A DNA stretch of 64,000 nt from Actinokineospora alba (GTDB taxonomy: Bacteria > Actinomycetota > Actinomycetes > Mycobacteriales > Pseudonocardiaceae). The position numbers and the translations under genes are program-made. Of the stretch, positions 18,867 to 27,821 are shown in pieces (positions within the stretch are counted from its first letter, which is position 1; each line of letters starts with the position of its first letter). The notes below the pieces were generated by a model. That model saw only the letters and a program-made list of their open reading frames with translations, did no database searches and had not been told where the DNA came from. The stretch covers positions 7,192,001-7,256,000 of the forward strand of contig NZ_SNXU01000001.1 in NCBI RefSeq assembly GCF_004362515.1, read 5' to 3'.

Positions 18867-19351
18867 TGGACCTGAACCCGTACCTCGCAGCTCTGCGTGA
18901 CGACCTGGCCACCACAGCGTCGGCCGGCGACGAGACCATGCGGCGCGCGGCGGCGGTGTTGGCCGCCGCCATCGAGCCCGCTGCCCGGCTGGCCATGATG
19001 AACGCCCTGTCCGACCTCGCCGCCGAGGTGACCGCGGCGCTGCCCGATCATGTGGTGGATATCCGCTTGGACGGGCGCGATGTGCGTGTCGTCGTCACCG
19101 AGACGTCAGGTGACACCAAGGAGACACCACCGCCGCCGCTGCAAGACGGCGGCGATATGAGCCGGATGACGCTGCGCCTGTTCGAGGAGCTCAAGGCGAA
19201 GGCCGAGCAGGCCGCGAACGCCCAGGGCGTGTCCCTCAACACCTTTGTCCAGCAGGCGCTGCAGGGCGCGCTGCACGGCAAGGCGAGGGGCGGAGACAGG
19301 GGCAGGCACAAGACCGACGGCTCACGAGTGCAGGGCTGGTACCGGGGATGA
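18866..19351 (+). CDS. HicB-like protein with C-terminal ribbon-helix-helix
   Basis: The 161-residue protein has an N-terminal helical part (MDLNPYLAALRDDLA), a HicB-like beta stretch (VVDIRLDGRDVRVVVTE), a Pro-rich linker, and a C-terminal ribbon-helix-helix (SRMTLRLFEELKAKAEQ...GVSLNTFVQQAL) likely to bind DNA as a dimer. ATG 18866 is in frame; a nearer upstream ATG is out of frame. It overlaps the DUF4097 gene by ATGA. No HicA-type toxin is adjacent, so this is probably a regulator of the downstream gene rather than an antitoxin. Confidence 0.8.
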   Translation: MDLNPYLAALRDDLATTASAGDETMRRAAAVLAAAIEPAARLAMMNALSDLAAEVTAALPDHVVDIRLDGRDVRVVVTETSGDTKETPPPPLQDGGDMSRMTLRLFEELKAKAEQAANAQGVSLNTFVQQALQGALHGKARGGDRGRHKTDGSRVQGWYRG

Positions 19352-20229
19352 CCGACACCCAGCCGGTCGCCGCGCGGACGTTCGACGCGGACGGACCGAT
19401 AGAGATGACAGTGACCATCGGCGCCGGGGTCATCGAGGTGCGCCTGGTCGACGAACCGGGTGTCGCGGTGAGCGTGCGGCACGCGCCGGACAGCGGGAAC
19501 CCGTGGGTGGAGGGCCTGTCGAACCTGGTCACGTGGTTCAGCGGCCAGCTCGGTGAGCAGGCGCCCGCCGACGTGCCCGGTGAGGCGGTGCGCCAGACGA
19601 AGATCGAGTTCGGCGGCGGCAGGCTGACCGTGCGCACACCGCACCAGGCGAGCCTGCGTGGCGTGCCGGTGGCCGTGTCCATCCGCGCCCCACTCGGCTC
19701 CCACCTGACGTCACGCTCCGGCGCGGCGTCGATCACCGTGACCGGGCAGGCGGGCCGGGTCGAGGCGGCCACCGCGGGCGGCGCGATCGACGTCGAGGCG
19801 GCCGCGGGCGCCCACTTGACCACGGGTTCCGGCTCGATCCGGGTCGGCCGGTCCGGCTCGGGTCTGCGGGCCCGCACCAGTTCCGGCGCCGTCGAGGCGA
19901 CCGAGATCGCGGGGCCCTCGTCGGTGTCCACCGGCGGCGGCGACGTCTGGCTCGGCGCGGTGACCGACGACGTCCTCGTGCGCACCGGCACCGGCGACAT
20001 CACGGTCGCCGACGCCGCGTCGGGTCAGCTCGAACTCACGACCGGCTCCGGCGACCTGCGGGTCGCGGTGCGCGCCGGGTCGGTGGCCGAGGTCGACCTG
20101 TCCTCCGGGTCGGGCGAGGCCCGAAGCGACCTGCTGCTGTCGGACGAGCGGCCGGATGATCCCTCCGCGCTGCGTGTGCACGGCCGTACCGGCTCCGGTT
20201 CCGCACTCATCACTCTCGCAACTCTCTGA
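19348..20229 (+). CDS. DUF4097 family beta-helix protein
   Basis: The 293-residue protein has an N-terminal HSP20-like or ligand stretch (FDADGPIEMTVTIGAG), then repeated short strands such as SRSGAASITVTG, TAGGAIDVEAA, TGSGSIRVG, TSSGAVEATE, TGTGDITVA, TGSGDLRVAV, which form a right-handed beta-helix as in DUF4097. No signal peptide or membrane helix is present, so it is cytoplasmic. Translationally coupled to the RHH gene (ATGA). The function of this conserved pair is unknown. Confidence 0.85.
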   Translation: MTDTQPVAARTFDADGPIEMTVTIGAGVIEVRLVDEPGVAVSVRHAPDSGNPWVEGLSNLVTWFSGQLGEQAPADVPGEAVRQTKIEFGGGRLTVRTPHQASLRGVPVAVSIRAPLGSHLTSRSGAASITVTGQAGRVEAATAGGAIDVEAAAGAHLTTGSGSIRVGRSGSGLRARTSSGAVEATEIAGPSSVSTGGGDVWLGAVTDDVLVRTGTGDITVADAASGQLELTTGSGDLRVAVRAGSVAEVDLSSGSGEARSDLLLSDERPDDPSALRVHGRTGSGSALITLATL

Positions 20230-20433
20230 ATACGGATGACTCCGTTCCGCTCAAAGTCCGAGGCCACGACCTGCGACGTTCGGATCCGATGATCATGGTT
20301 TTGCTCGAAAACCGACAGTTAGGGCCCGTAGACGGTGGATATAGGTACGTAGGTACGTAGTTCTGACGATGTAGTACGTGTCACCCGGAAGGCATCGTGA
20401 TCTCGCGGGCAACGATGCAGGCTGGAGAGGCAC
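20230..20433. promoter_or_regulatory. Promoter region with tandem TAGGTACG repeats
   Basis: The gap before the PucR-type regulator contains TAGGTACG twice in tandem plus TAG (20342-20360) and a nearby GTAGTACGTG. TACGTA palindromes recur at 8-bp spacing, which looks like stacked operator half-sites, perhaps for the regulator itself. GGAGAGG precedes ATG 20434. Confidence 0.45.
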
Positions 20434-21711
20434 ATGGGACTTCAACACGGGTTGGTCAGCGACACCCCGGCGCAAGCGTCGACAGTCCGACGGGATGTGC
20501 AGGCGCGGTGGTCGCCTTCGGTTCAACGGGAGGCGGTCGCCGGGTTCCGGGCACACGCGGGCCGAGTGGCCATGGCGATCATCGCCGAGGTCCGGCGGGC
20601 CGTGCCCGATTTGGCGACACCGTTGGCGGGGCCGATCGGCGGGCTCCTGCCGTCGGCGATCCAGGCGGTGATCCTGCGCGGTATCGACACAGTGCTCGCG
20701 CCGCGGTCGACGTCGGACGACTGGACGGAGATGTTCCGCGGCATCGGCGCCATGATCTACGGCGCGGGCTGCCCAGCGGACGCGCTGCCCAAGGCGTACC
20801 AAGCGGGCGAGCGGGTCATGTCCGAGCAGATGCGCACCTACGGCCTGGCGAACTCGGTGTCCGCGCAGGCGATCACCGTCCTGACCGGCGCCGTGGCGCG
20901 ACAGGTCGACCGGCTGCGCGCGGTGTCCCTCGAGGGTTACGAGACCGCCCGGTCCACCTCCACCGACACCATGGCCGACCGCCGCGCCCGGCTGCTGCGG
21001 CTGCTCCTCGACGAACGCACCTCCGACGTCAACGTGATCACCGATGAGGCGCACGCGGCGCGGTGGCGGGTGCCCGAGGCGATCGTCGCCGTGGCACTGC
21101 GCTGCCCGCAGGGGCCGAGTGTCCCCGGGCAGGGTCCGCTGGGCACGGAGATCCTCGCCGACCTCGACGGCGCCCGGCCGTGTCTGGTGATCGCGGCCGA
21201 CGGCGTCGACCACGCCGCGCTGGCCAAGTCGTTCCCCGGCTGGCGGATCGCGGTCGGCCCGCCGGTCCCGATCACCGCGATCCGGTCGTCGCTTCGGGTG
21301 GCGCGCAAGGCGATCGAGCTGTCCGAGCGTGGGCTGATCACCGACGGCCCGGTCGTCGACTGCGCCGAGAACGGTCTGGCGCTGGCCTTGTTCTCCGACG
21401 ACTTCCTGATCGAGCAGCTCGTCAACCGGCGCCTCGCGCCGCTGAACGACCTGACGCCCCGGCAGCGGGAGCGGATGCTGGTGACCCTGCACGAGTGGCT
21501 CGCCTTGCGTGGCCGCGCCGGTGAGGTGGCCGACCGGCTGGGCGTGCACCCCCAGACCGTGCGCTACCGCTTGCACAAGATCGAGGAGCTGTTCAGCGAC
21601 CAGCTCAGCGACCCGCGGGCCCGCTTCGAACTCGAACTGGCCGTCCGCGCCGAACTCCTCCGCACCGCCTCCAAACTGTCAGACGACGACACAGTCGAAG
21701 AGGCCTGCTAA
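20434..21711 (+). CDS. PucR/CdaR-type transcriptional regulator
   Basis: The 425-residue protein has an N-terminal RsbRD-type helical domain (~25-165: AGRVAMAIIAEVRRA...), a GGDEF-like/CdaR middle part, and a C-terminal PucR helix-turn-helix (LVTLHEWLALRGRAGEVADRLGVHPQTVRYRLHKIEELF split around residues 355-395). Such regulators often control catabolic or secondary-metabolite genes. The neighbours give no clear target. It converges with the LuxR-type gene across a long cruciform. Confidence 0.88.
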   Translation: MGLQHGLVSDTPAQASTVRRDVQARWSPSVQREAVAGFRAHAGRVAMAIIAEVRRAVPDLATPLAGPIGGLLPSAIQAVILRGIDTVLAPRSTSDDWTEMFRGIGAMIYGAGCPADALPKAYQAGERVMSEQMRTYGLANSVSAQAITVLTGAVARQVDRLRAVSLEGYETARSTSTDTMADRRARLLRLLLDERTSDVNVITDEAHAARWRVPEAIVAVALRCPQGPSVPGQGPLGTEILADLDGARPCLVIAADGVDHAALAKSFPGWRIAVGPPVPITAIRSSLRVARKAIELSERGLITDGPVVDCAENGLALALFSDDFLIEQLVNRRLAPLNDLTPRQRERMLVTLHEWLALRGRAGEVADRLGVHPQTVRYRLHKIEELFSDQLSDPRARFELELAVRAELLRTASKLSDDDTVEEAC

Positions 21712-21714
21712 CCA

Positions 21715-21844
21715 CCTCGCGAGTCGCCCCGCCAAGCAAGTGAGTCGCCCCTCCGGGCAAGTGAGTTCGACATTCGTGGCAGCGAACGTTGAACTCAGTT
21801 GCCGGAAGGGGCGACTCGTTTGCCTGGCGGGGCGACTCGCGGGG
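21715..21844. repeat. 62-bp-arm interrupted palindrome (cruciform)
   Basis: Left arm 21715-21776 and right arm 21783-21844 are inverted copies with roughly 9 mismatches and a 6-base loop (TGGCAG). The arms are themselves built from repeats of GAGTCGCCCC and TGAGTTC. It lies between the convergent PucR and LuxR genes and can terminate both; its size and internal repetition exceed an ordinary terminator. Confidence 0.85.
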
Positions 21845-21847
21845 TGT

Positions 21848-21886
21848 GAATGTTGGACTCAGTGTTCTGAATGTTGGACTCGCGAG
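21848..21886. repeat. 21-bp repeat, tandem pair (locus A)
   Basis: Units at 21848-21868 and 21869-21886 share the core GAATGTTGGACTC. The same 21-bp family recurs at 40247-40288 and 51745-51807. Here the second unit encodes the last residues (SRVQHSEH) and stop of the LuxR gene on the - strand. Confidence 0.75.
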
Positions 21887-24177
21887 ATCCAGGCGGCGAT
21901 TTGGGCGCGGTTGCTGAAGCCGAGTTTGGTGCGGATGTGGTCGATGTGGGTCTCGGCGGTGCGCAGGGAGATGACCAGGGCCTTGGCGATCTCCTTGTTG
22001 GTCATGCCTTTCGCGACCAGTTCGGCGACTTCGCGTTCGCGCTTGGTCAGCCGCGGCTCGTCCGACTCCGGGGCGGGGCGGGTGATGTCCTCGCCCAGGG
22101 CGTAGGAGACGGCGGTGTCGGTGGGGAGTTTCGTGCCCACCATGAACTCCGCGCCCGCGACCTCGATGCCCAGCGCGGCGGTCGTCAGCTCCATGTCCCG
22201 GCGCATCCCTTCGGCGAAGGCGACATAGTTCGTCGGCGAGGCGCCGACCAGCTGGAACACGGTGACGGACGCGCCGAACAGCCGCGCCGCGCGGCGGTAC
22301 TCGCCGCGGTGGACGGCGCACCCGGACAGGACGTTGAGACTGAACCCGAGGATCACCCGGTGGTCGACCTCGCGTTGCAGCCGCAGCACTTCCAGGCCCG
22401 CCTCAAGCGACCGCTCGTACTCCCCGTGCAGGTACTCCGCGGCGCTGAGCGACCACAGTGCCCAGCACTGGAACGTCGCCTCACCAAGGGATGCGCACCG
22501 GTCGGCGCAGGCCCGCATGACGGCCCGGCCGGTCTCCAGGTCGCCCGTGAGACTCACCGCGAGGCCATGGTTGAAGGTCGCCCACAGCTCGCCGCCAAGA
22601 TCACCCTGGGCGACGAAGGCGTCCAACGCCCGGCCGAACAACTCGGCCGCCTTCTCGCCCTCGTTCGCCATCAGCGCGGCATAGGCGTGGACCTGGTCGG
22701 CGTACGCGCGGGCGCTGGCGTCGTCGATCCGCTCGGCCACCTCGGATACCTCGGCCAGCCGCGCCGCGTAGGCGTCCATGTCGCCCTGGACGAGGGCGAG
22801 GAACGCCTCGACCCACGCCGCGGCGGCCCACTCCGGGGTGTCGGGCGCAGCGGCGGCCAGCAGCCTGCCCGCCCAGATCCGGCCCTCGGTGAGACCGCGG
22901 ATGAGCCAGTAGTCCCGGATCTCGGTGACCATCCGCAGCCCGACCGACGCCTCGGCGGGATCGCCGAGGCAGAAGTCGAGCGCCTGTCGGAGGTTGGCGT
23001 GTTCCTGGTCGATCTTCTGGACGAGCGCGAGCTGCCCAGGACCGATCCACTTCGCGCCGAAGTCCCGGGTGACCTCTCGGCACCAGTCGCGGTGCCTGCG
23101 GCGCAGCGTGGTGAGGTCGCCGTCGGCGCGGAGCCGGTCCTCGCCGTACTGCCGCAGCGTCTCCAGCATCCGGAACCGGACCTGCCCGTCGTGCTCCTCG
23201 CGCAGCAGGATCGACTTGTCGATCAGGCTGTCGAGCATGTCGAGCAGGTCGTCGCAGGTCAGGTCGTCGCCGCAGCACACGGCTTCGGCGGCCTCGAGGT
23301 CGAAGCCGCCGGGAAACACCGCCACGCGCGCCCAGAGCAAGCGTTCCTGCTCGGTGCACAGCTGGTGGCTCCAGTCGATCAGCGCCTCGAGCGTCTCGTG
23401 CCTGCTCGGCGTGGCCCGGTTCGCGCGGGTGAGCAGGGTGAACCGCTTGCTGAGCCGGTCGGCGAGCTGGCGCACCGACAGCGACCGCAGCCGGACCGCG
23501 GCGAGTTCGAAGGCCAGCGGCAGGCCGTCGAGCGAGCGGCACAGCTGGATCACGGCGTCGACGTCGTCGTCGGTGATGGTGAACGACGGCACGACCGCTG
23601 TCGCGCGGTCGATGAACAGGCGCACCGCGTCGTACTGGTACACCGCGGCGGCGGACTCACCGAGGTCCGGCACGGCCAGCGGCGGCACCGGCATGACGTG
23701 TTCGCCCCCCACGCCGAGCGACTGCCTGCTGGTGGCGAGGATGACCACGTCCGGGCACGAGATCAGGATGGCCTGGGCGAAGTGGGCGCTCGCCTCGATC
23801 AGGTGCTCGCAGTTGTCGAGCACGAGCAGCAGCCTGCGGGCGCGCAGGAAGTCGACGACGAGATCGATCGGCGCCCTGGTCGAGCGGTCGCCGAGGCCGA
23901 GCCGGTCGGCGACCGTGTTGACCAGCAGTTTCGGGTCGTGCAGATCGGCGAGGCCGACGAAGACCACGTCGTCGAAGGAAGCCCGGGTGGAGGTGGCCAC
24001 GCGCATCGCGAGCCGGGTCTTGCCGACTCCGCCCGGTCCGGTCAGGGTCACCAGCGGCGCGATTCCCAACAGTCGCTTGACTTCGCGGATCTCGTCACCG
24101 CGGCCTACGTAGCTCGTGACCTCAACCGGAAGTCGATCTCCGCTGAAACGTGCGGCGACTGCGATCGACACGCTCAC
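21859..24177 (-). CDS. Large ATPase LuxR-family transcriptional regulator
   Basis: The 772-residue protein begins with an NB-ARC/AAA-type ATPase (Walker A GPGGVGKTRL near 49-57; Walker B LLLVLDNCEH), followed by winged-helix and TPR-like helical repeats (~390-680) and a C-terminal LuxR helix-turn-helix (LTKREREVAELVAKGMTNKEI then AETHIDHIRTKLGFSNRAQ). This is an ATP- and ligand-gated activator of unknown target. GTG 24177 reads MSVSIAVAA. The 153-bp gap to YcaQ holds its promoter. Its C-terminus is encoded by repeat locus A. Confidence 0.9.
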   Translation of the reverse strand: MSVSIAVAARFSGDRLPVEVTSYVGRGDEIREVKRLLGIAPLVTLTGPGGVGKTRLAMRVATSTRASFDDVVFVGLADLHDPKLLVNTVADRLGLGDRSTRAPIDLVVDFLRARRLLLVLDNCEHLIEASAHFAQAILISCPDVVILATSRQSLGVGGEHVMPVPPLAVPDLGESAAAVYQYDAVRLFIDRATAVVPSFTITDDDVDAVIQLCRSLDGLPLAFELAAVRLRSLSVRQLADRLSKRFTLLTRANRATPSRHETLEALIDWSHQLCTEQERLLWARVAVFPGGFDLEAAEAVCCGDDLTCDDLLDMLDSLIDKSILLREEHDGQVRFRMLETLRQYGEDRLRADGDLTTLRRRHRDWCREVTRDFGAKWIGPGQLALVQKIDQEHANLRQALDFCLGDPAEASVGLRMVTEIRDYWLIRGLTEGRIWAGRLLAAAAPDTPEWAAAAWVEAFLALVQGDMDAYAARLAEVSEVAERIDDASARAYADQVHAYAALMANEGEKAAELFGRALDAFVAQGDLGGELWATFNHGLAVSLTGDLETGRAVMRACADRCASLGEATFQCWALWSLSAAEYLHGEYERSLEAGLEVLRLQREVDHRVILGFSLNVLSGCAVHRGEYRRAARLFGASVTVFQLVGASPTNYVAFAEGMRRDMELTTAALGIEVAGAEFMVGTKLPTDTAVSYALGEDITRPAPESDEPRLTKREREVAELVAKGMTNKEIAKALVISLRTAETHIDHIRTKLGFSNRAQIAAWISRVQHSEH

Positions 24178-24330
24178 TCATCACCTGCCCAGCACTCAGT
24201 GCACCAACGTCCCGTTTCATCCGTTCGCCCCGACGGAGGTCCGATCTTGCCGCACGGCCGGCGCGATCAGCCGCACCACCTCGTCACTTGCTCCAAATGT
24301 GACATTAGCCGGACTCGGAGTAATAGGCTA

Positions 24331-25551
24331 CTAGCCAGTACGCAAGGCGGCGCTCAGGTCGCCCCTCGCGCCCACCCGGACCTCGTCGAGTTCGAGCCAG
24401 GCGGCCATCGTGCGCAACTCGGCCATGAGCTCACCGGCGACCCGAGCGGTGTCGGCACCCGGTTCGGCGAACGCGCCCTGCACGAGTAAGGCCCCGTTGG
24501 CGCGGTCGGCCTTGAGGTCGACGCGGCCGACGAGTTCGCCGTCGAGCAGGAACGGGAAGACGTAGTACCCGTGGATACGCTTGGGCTCGGGCACGTAGAT
24601 CTCGATGCGGTAGCGGAAGCCGAACATCCGCTCGGTGCGGTCGCGCTCCCAGATCAGCGGGTCGAACGGGCACAGCAGCGCCCGCCCGGTGACCTTGCGC
24701 GGGGTGCGGGCGTCGACGTGCCGGTAGGCCTGGTGGCGCCAACCCTGGACCGTCACGGCCTCCAGCAGCCCTTCTTCCACAAGCTCGGCCACGGCTTGCT
24801 GGGAGCGGGCGGGCTGCAGGCGGTAGTAGTCCCGCAGGTCCTTCTCGGTGCCGATGCCGTGCGCGACGGCGGCGCGCAGCATCAGCTGCCGGGCCGCTTC
24901 CTCGTCGGAAACCGGTGCGGCGCCGAGGACATCGGGCGGGAGAACGCGCTCAGGCAAGTCATAGAGCCGCTGGAAGCCGCGCCGGGTGCCGGTGGTCAGC
25001 TCGCCGACGGCGAAGAGCCACTCGCAGGCGTGTTTGACGTCGGAGCGGTTCCACCAGCCGCCCTTGACCTTCGGGACTATCGCGCCGCCCAACGCCGTCT
25101 CCAGCGTGCCCGCGCCGACCGGGCCGAGTTCCTTGACCGCGGCCAGGACGTCGTCGATGAGGCCGGGCGCCTTGGCCGTCATGCGTTCCAGGTGGTGGAT
25201 GTAGCGGTGTTCGTAGCGGCGCATGCGCCACCGCAGCAGCGGCCAGTCGGCGACCGGGATCAGGCTCGCCTCATGCGCCCAGTACTCGACCAGGAGGCGG
25301 GGTTTGCGCGCTGTGTGCGTCCAGGCGGCGTCGTCGACCAGCGCCGGGTGGTAGGCGCCGAGGCGGGAGAAGACCGGCATGTAGTGCGCGCGGACCGCGA
25401 CGTTGACCGAGTCGAGCTGCAGGAGCTGGACGCGGGAGAGCACCTTGGCGAGATGGCGTCGGGTGGGCGGGCCCGTGGGCCGCGCGTCGGCGAAACCCTG
25501 TGCCGCCAGGGCTGTTCGCCGGGCGGCCGCGGCCGTGATCGTCTCGCTCAC
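24331..25551 (-). CDS. Winged-helix DNA glycosylase-like protein (YcaQ/AlkX family)
   Basis: The 406-residue HTH_42 protein matches the YcaQ group that unhooks DNA interstrand crosslinks: RVQLLQLDSVNVAVRAHYMP at the N-terminus (Gln-x-Asp catalytic motif QLD), HEASLIP, and the C-terminal CPFDPLIWERDRTERMFGF with YVPEPKR. Some family members in actinomycetes give self-resistance to alkylating natural products. GTG 25551 overlaps the stop of the EamA gene (GTGA), so the two are coupled. Confidence 0.88.
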   Translation of the reverse strand: MSETITAAAARRTALAAQGFADARPTGPPTRRHLAKVLSRVQLLQLDSVNVAVRAHYMPVFSRLGAYHPALVDDAAWTHTARKPRLLVEYWAHEASLIPVADWPLLRWRMRRYEHRYIHHLERMTAKAPGLIDDVLAAVKELGPVGAGTLETALGGAIVPKVKGGWWNRSDVKHACEWLFAVGELTTGTRRGFQRLYDLPERVLPPDVLGAAPVSDEEAARQLMLRAAVAHGIGTEKDLRDYYRLQPARSQQAVAELVEEGLLEAVTVQGWRHQAYRHVDARTPRKVTGRALLCPFDPLIWERDRTERMFGFRYRIEIYVPEPKRIHGYYVFPFLLDGELVGRVDLKADRANGALLVQGAFAEPGADTARVAGELMAELRTMAAWLELDEVRVGARGDLSAALRTG

Positions 25552-26495
25552 CGTTTCACCTCGCACGGTTCCGGGATACTGCCGGCAGGCACCGACACTT
25601 CCGGCGCGGGCCGTTCGGCGCGGACCACCAGGACGACCGCGACCAGCACGATCAGGCCGCCGCCGAGCTGCGCGATCCCGAACCGCTCGCCCGCGAAGAG
25701 GAAGCCGAGCAGGACGGCGATCACCGGGTTCACGTAGGCGTAGGTGGCCACGGTGGAGACCGACAGGCGGCCGAGGACGTAGACGTAGGAGCTGAACGCG
25801 AGCAGCGAGCCCGCGAGGACGAGGTAGATCCACGCGGCCCAGGAGCCGGTGGTGATCTCGGCGAGGTCGAACCGCTCCCCCATCACCGCGCCGGACACCG
25901 CGAGCGCGACGCCACCCGCCACCATCTCCACGGCAGAGAGGGCGAACGGGTTGGCGGGCAGCGGGAGCTTGGTGGTCAGCACGGTCCCGACCGCCCAGCC
26001 GAGCGCGGCCAGCAAGACCAGCCACGGCCCGAACCAGGCCGCGCCGTGGGCGCCTTCGACCGGGCCCCCGAGAACCAGGACGGCCAGCCCCACCAGCCCG
26101 ACCGCGACGCCGATCAGCGTGGTCCGGGAGGGCCGGTCGCCCCAGATCCGGCGCAGGATCACGACGTAGATGGGCACGGACGCCACGAGCAGGGCGGCAA
26201 GACCGGAGGCCACGTGCTTCTCGGCGAGGACGACCAGGCCGTTGCCCATGGCGGGCAGGAGAAGCCCGATGAGGACGGCCGACCCGAACTGCGCCTTGGT
26301 CATCCGCAGCGCCTTGACCCCCGCGAAGATCACGACGAGAACGCCGAGGACCAGGCCGGCGGCGAGGAAGCGGGCGCCCGCGGAGAGGAGGGCGGGCATG
26401 GACTCGACGGTGAAGCGGATGGCGAGGTAGGTGGAGCCCCACACCACGTACACGACACCGAGGGCGGCCCACGCGAACCAGGACTTGGACGACAT
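25548..26495 (-). CDS. EamA-type DMT exporter (YedA-like)
   Basis: A 315-residue, ten-helix transporter with VYVVWGSTYLAIRFTVESMP at the start of the first EamA repeat and SVSTVATYAYVNPVIAVLLG in the second, the pattern of YedA-type exporters. ATG 26495 lies after GGTGAGG; the frame is open upstream but poor. It is coupled to the DNA glycosylase gene, so export and repair of the same toxic compound is a reasonable guess. Confidence 0.88.
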   Translation of the reverse strand: MSSKSWFAWAALGVVYVVWGSTYLAIRFTVESMPALLSAGARFLAAGLVLGVLVVIFAGVKALRMTKAQFGSAVLIGLLLPAMGNGLVVLAEKHVASGLAALLVASVPIYVVILRRIWGDRPSRTTLIGVAVGLVGLAVLVLGGPVEGAHGAAWFGPWLVLLAALGWAVGTVLTTKLPLPANPFALSAVEMVAGGVALAVSGAVMGERFDLAEITTGSWAAWIYLVLAGSLLAFSSYVYVLGRLSVSTVATYAYVNPVIAVLLGFLFAGERFGIAQLGGGLIVLVAVVLVVRAERPAPEVSVPAGSIPEPCEVKR

Positions 26496-26693
26496 GGCCT
26501 CACCCTCGCACGAACCACCGACATTTGTATGCCGGTTATTTGTCGTTGACCCGGCCTTTGCGGCAACACGCTCGGACGGTCGGACATTCCGCCTGGAGTC
26601 TGCCGGGGCGCTGTCGATGACTCTTGCGGGTTTCGGCCATGGCGCCGGCAGCCCGACGGGGAAGGCGGATCGGCGAGCCACTAGGTTGCCGCC

Positions 26694-27251
26694 ATGGCTG
26701 ATGCCACGGTTCGTCCCGCCGTACCCGCCGATGTCGACGAGATCGCCCGGATCCAGGTCCTCACCTGGCAGGCCGGGTATTCGGGCATCCTCCCCGCCGA
26801 GGTCCTGGCCGCGCTCGACCCCGCCGACGCGGCGGCGCAGTGGCGGCAGACGATCGAGCAGGGGCCCGCGACGGTGTTCGTCGCCCTCGAAGGCGAGTGG
26901 ATCGTCGGGTTCTGCAGCGCGGGGGCCTCGCCGGAGTCGGAGTCGGCCATGGCCAACGACCTGCCGCCGGAGGACGCCCAGACGGTCGCGTTGATCGGCA
27001 CGCTGCTGGTCGAGCCGCGCTGGGGTCGGCGTGGGCACGGAGGCAGGCTGCTGGTCGCGGCGGCGAAAGCGGTGCGGGCCGCCGGGTTGACGCGCGGGAT
27101 CTGCTGGGTGCCGGAGGCGAACCAGTCGCAGGTGAGTTTCTTCACCCGCGCCGGGTGGGCGCCGGACGGGGTCGTGCGCACGCTCGACGCCGGTGGGCGG
27201 CCCTTGCGGGAGCTGCGAATGTCCGGGTCACTGGACCTGAAGCTGGCCTGA
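26694..27251 (+). CDS. GNAT family N-acetyltransferase
   Basis: The 185-residue protein has the GNAT fold: N-terminal VRPAVPADVDEIARIQVLTWQ, then the acetyl-CoA site VEPRWGRRGHGGRLL (R/Q-x-x-G-x-G/A as RRGHGG) and a C-terminal VPEANQSQVSFFTRAGW. Acceptor substrate unknown. It is divergent from the EamA gene with a 198-bp shared upstream region. Confidence 0.9.
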   Translation: MADATVRPAVPADVDEIARIQVLTWQAGYSGILPAEVLAALDPADAAAQWRQTIEQGPATVFVALEGEWIVGFCSAGASPESESAMANDLPPEDAQTVALIGTLLVEPRWGRRGHGGRLLVAAAKAVRAAGLTRGICWVPEANQSQVSFFTRAGWAPDGVVRTLDAGGRPLRELRMSGSLDLKLA

Positions 27252-27264
27252 CGGTCACCCGGTT

Positions 27265-27287
27265 GAGGTACCGTCGACGACGGCCTC
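27265..27287 (+). terminator. Possible hairpin terminator after GNAT gene
   Basis: GAGG-CCGTC pairs with GACGG-CCTC around a very small loop and is followed by GTTT. It lies 14 bp past the GNAT stop and 22 bp before the next gene, so it may act as a terminator or attenuator. Confidence 0.4.
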
Positions 27288-27308
27288 GTTTCGAGTGGGG
27301 GACTTTCC

Positions 27309-27821
27309 TTGGTGCTGCCTTGGCTCTGCGTGACGTTCTGCGTCGCGTTCGGGTCGGCGCTTGTCCCTTTTGTCAGCATTGAGGTGTTTGTCCTGGCGCT
27401 GATGACGCAGCGGCCGGGGATCTCGTGGGTGGCGCTCGGCGCGGTCGTGGCCGTCGCGCAGGTCGCGGGGAAGCTTGTCTACTACTACGCCGGGCGTGGG
27501 TCGATCCACCTGCCCGCGTTCCTGCACCGCGCACCCAAGCCGATGACGCCGACCCGTTTGCGCTGGCAGCTGCGCACGAAACGGCTGCGCGGCTGGGTGG
27601 AGAGCGTCAAGGAGCGGTGCGAGCGGCACCCGCACTGGATGTTCGGCACCTACGGGGTGAGTTCGGTGGTGGGGCTGCCGCCGTACATGGCGATGACCGT
27701 GCTGGCCGGGTTGGTGCGGATGCCGTTGCACACGTTCGTGTCGGTGGGGCTGGTCGGCCGGTTCGTGCGGTTCAGCGCGCTGGCGGCGTCACCGGCGGTG
27801 TTCGCCGGATGGTTCCTGTAG
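27309..27821 (+). CDS. VTT/YqaA-type small membrane protein
   Basis: The 170-residue protein has about four hydrophobic segments; FVSIEVFVLALM and VYYYAGRGSIH followed by GLPPYMAMTVLAGLVRMPL match the DedA/VTT group that flips or transports phospholipids or small solutes. The start is TTG 27309 or GTG 27312 behind a G-rich stretch; both give the same protein plus or minus one residue. Its 3' end overlaps the convergent DUF397 gene by 33 bp. Confidence 0.7.
   Translation: MVLPWLCVTFCVAFGSALVPFVSIEVFVLALMTQRPGISWVALGAVVAVAQVAGKLVYYYAGRGSIHLPAFLHRAPKPMTPTRLRWQLRTKRLRGWVESVKERCERHPHWMFGTYGVSSVVGLPPYMAMTVLAGLVRMPLHTFVSVGLVGRFVRFSALAASPAVFAGWFL

Noticed and set aside
18866..19351. HicB antitoxin of a toxin-antitoxin module
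   Set aside because: No HicA-like toxin is adjacent; the partner is a DUF4097 protein, so a regulator role is more likely.
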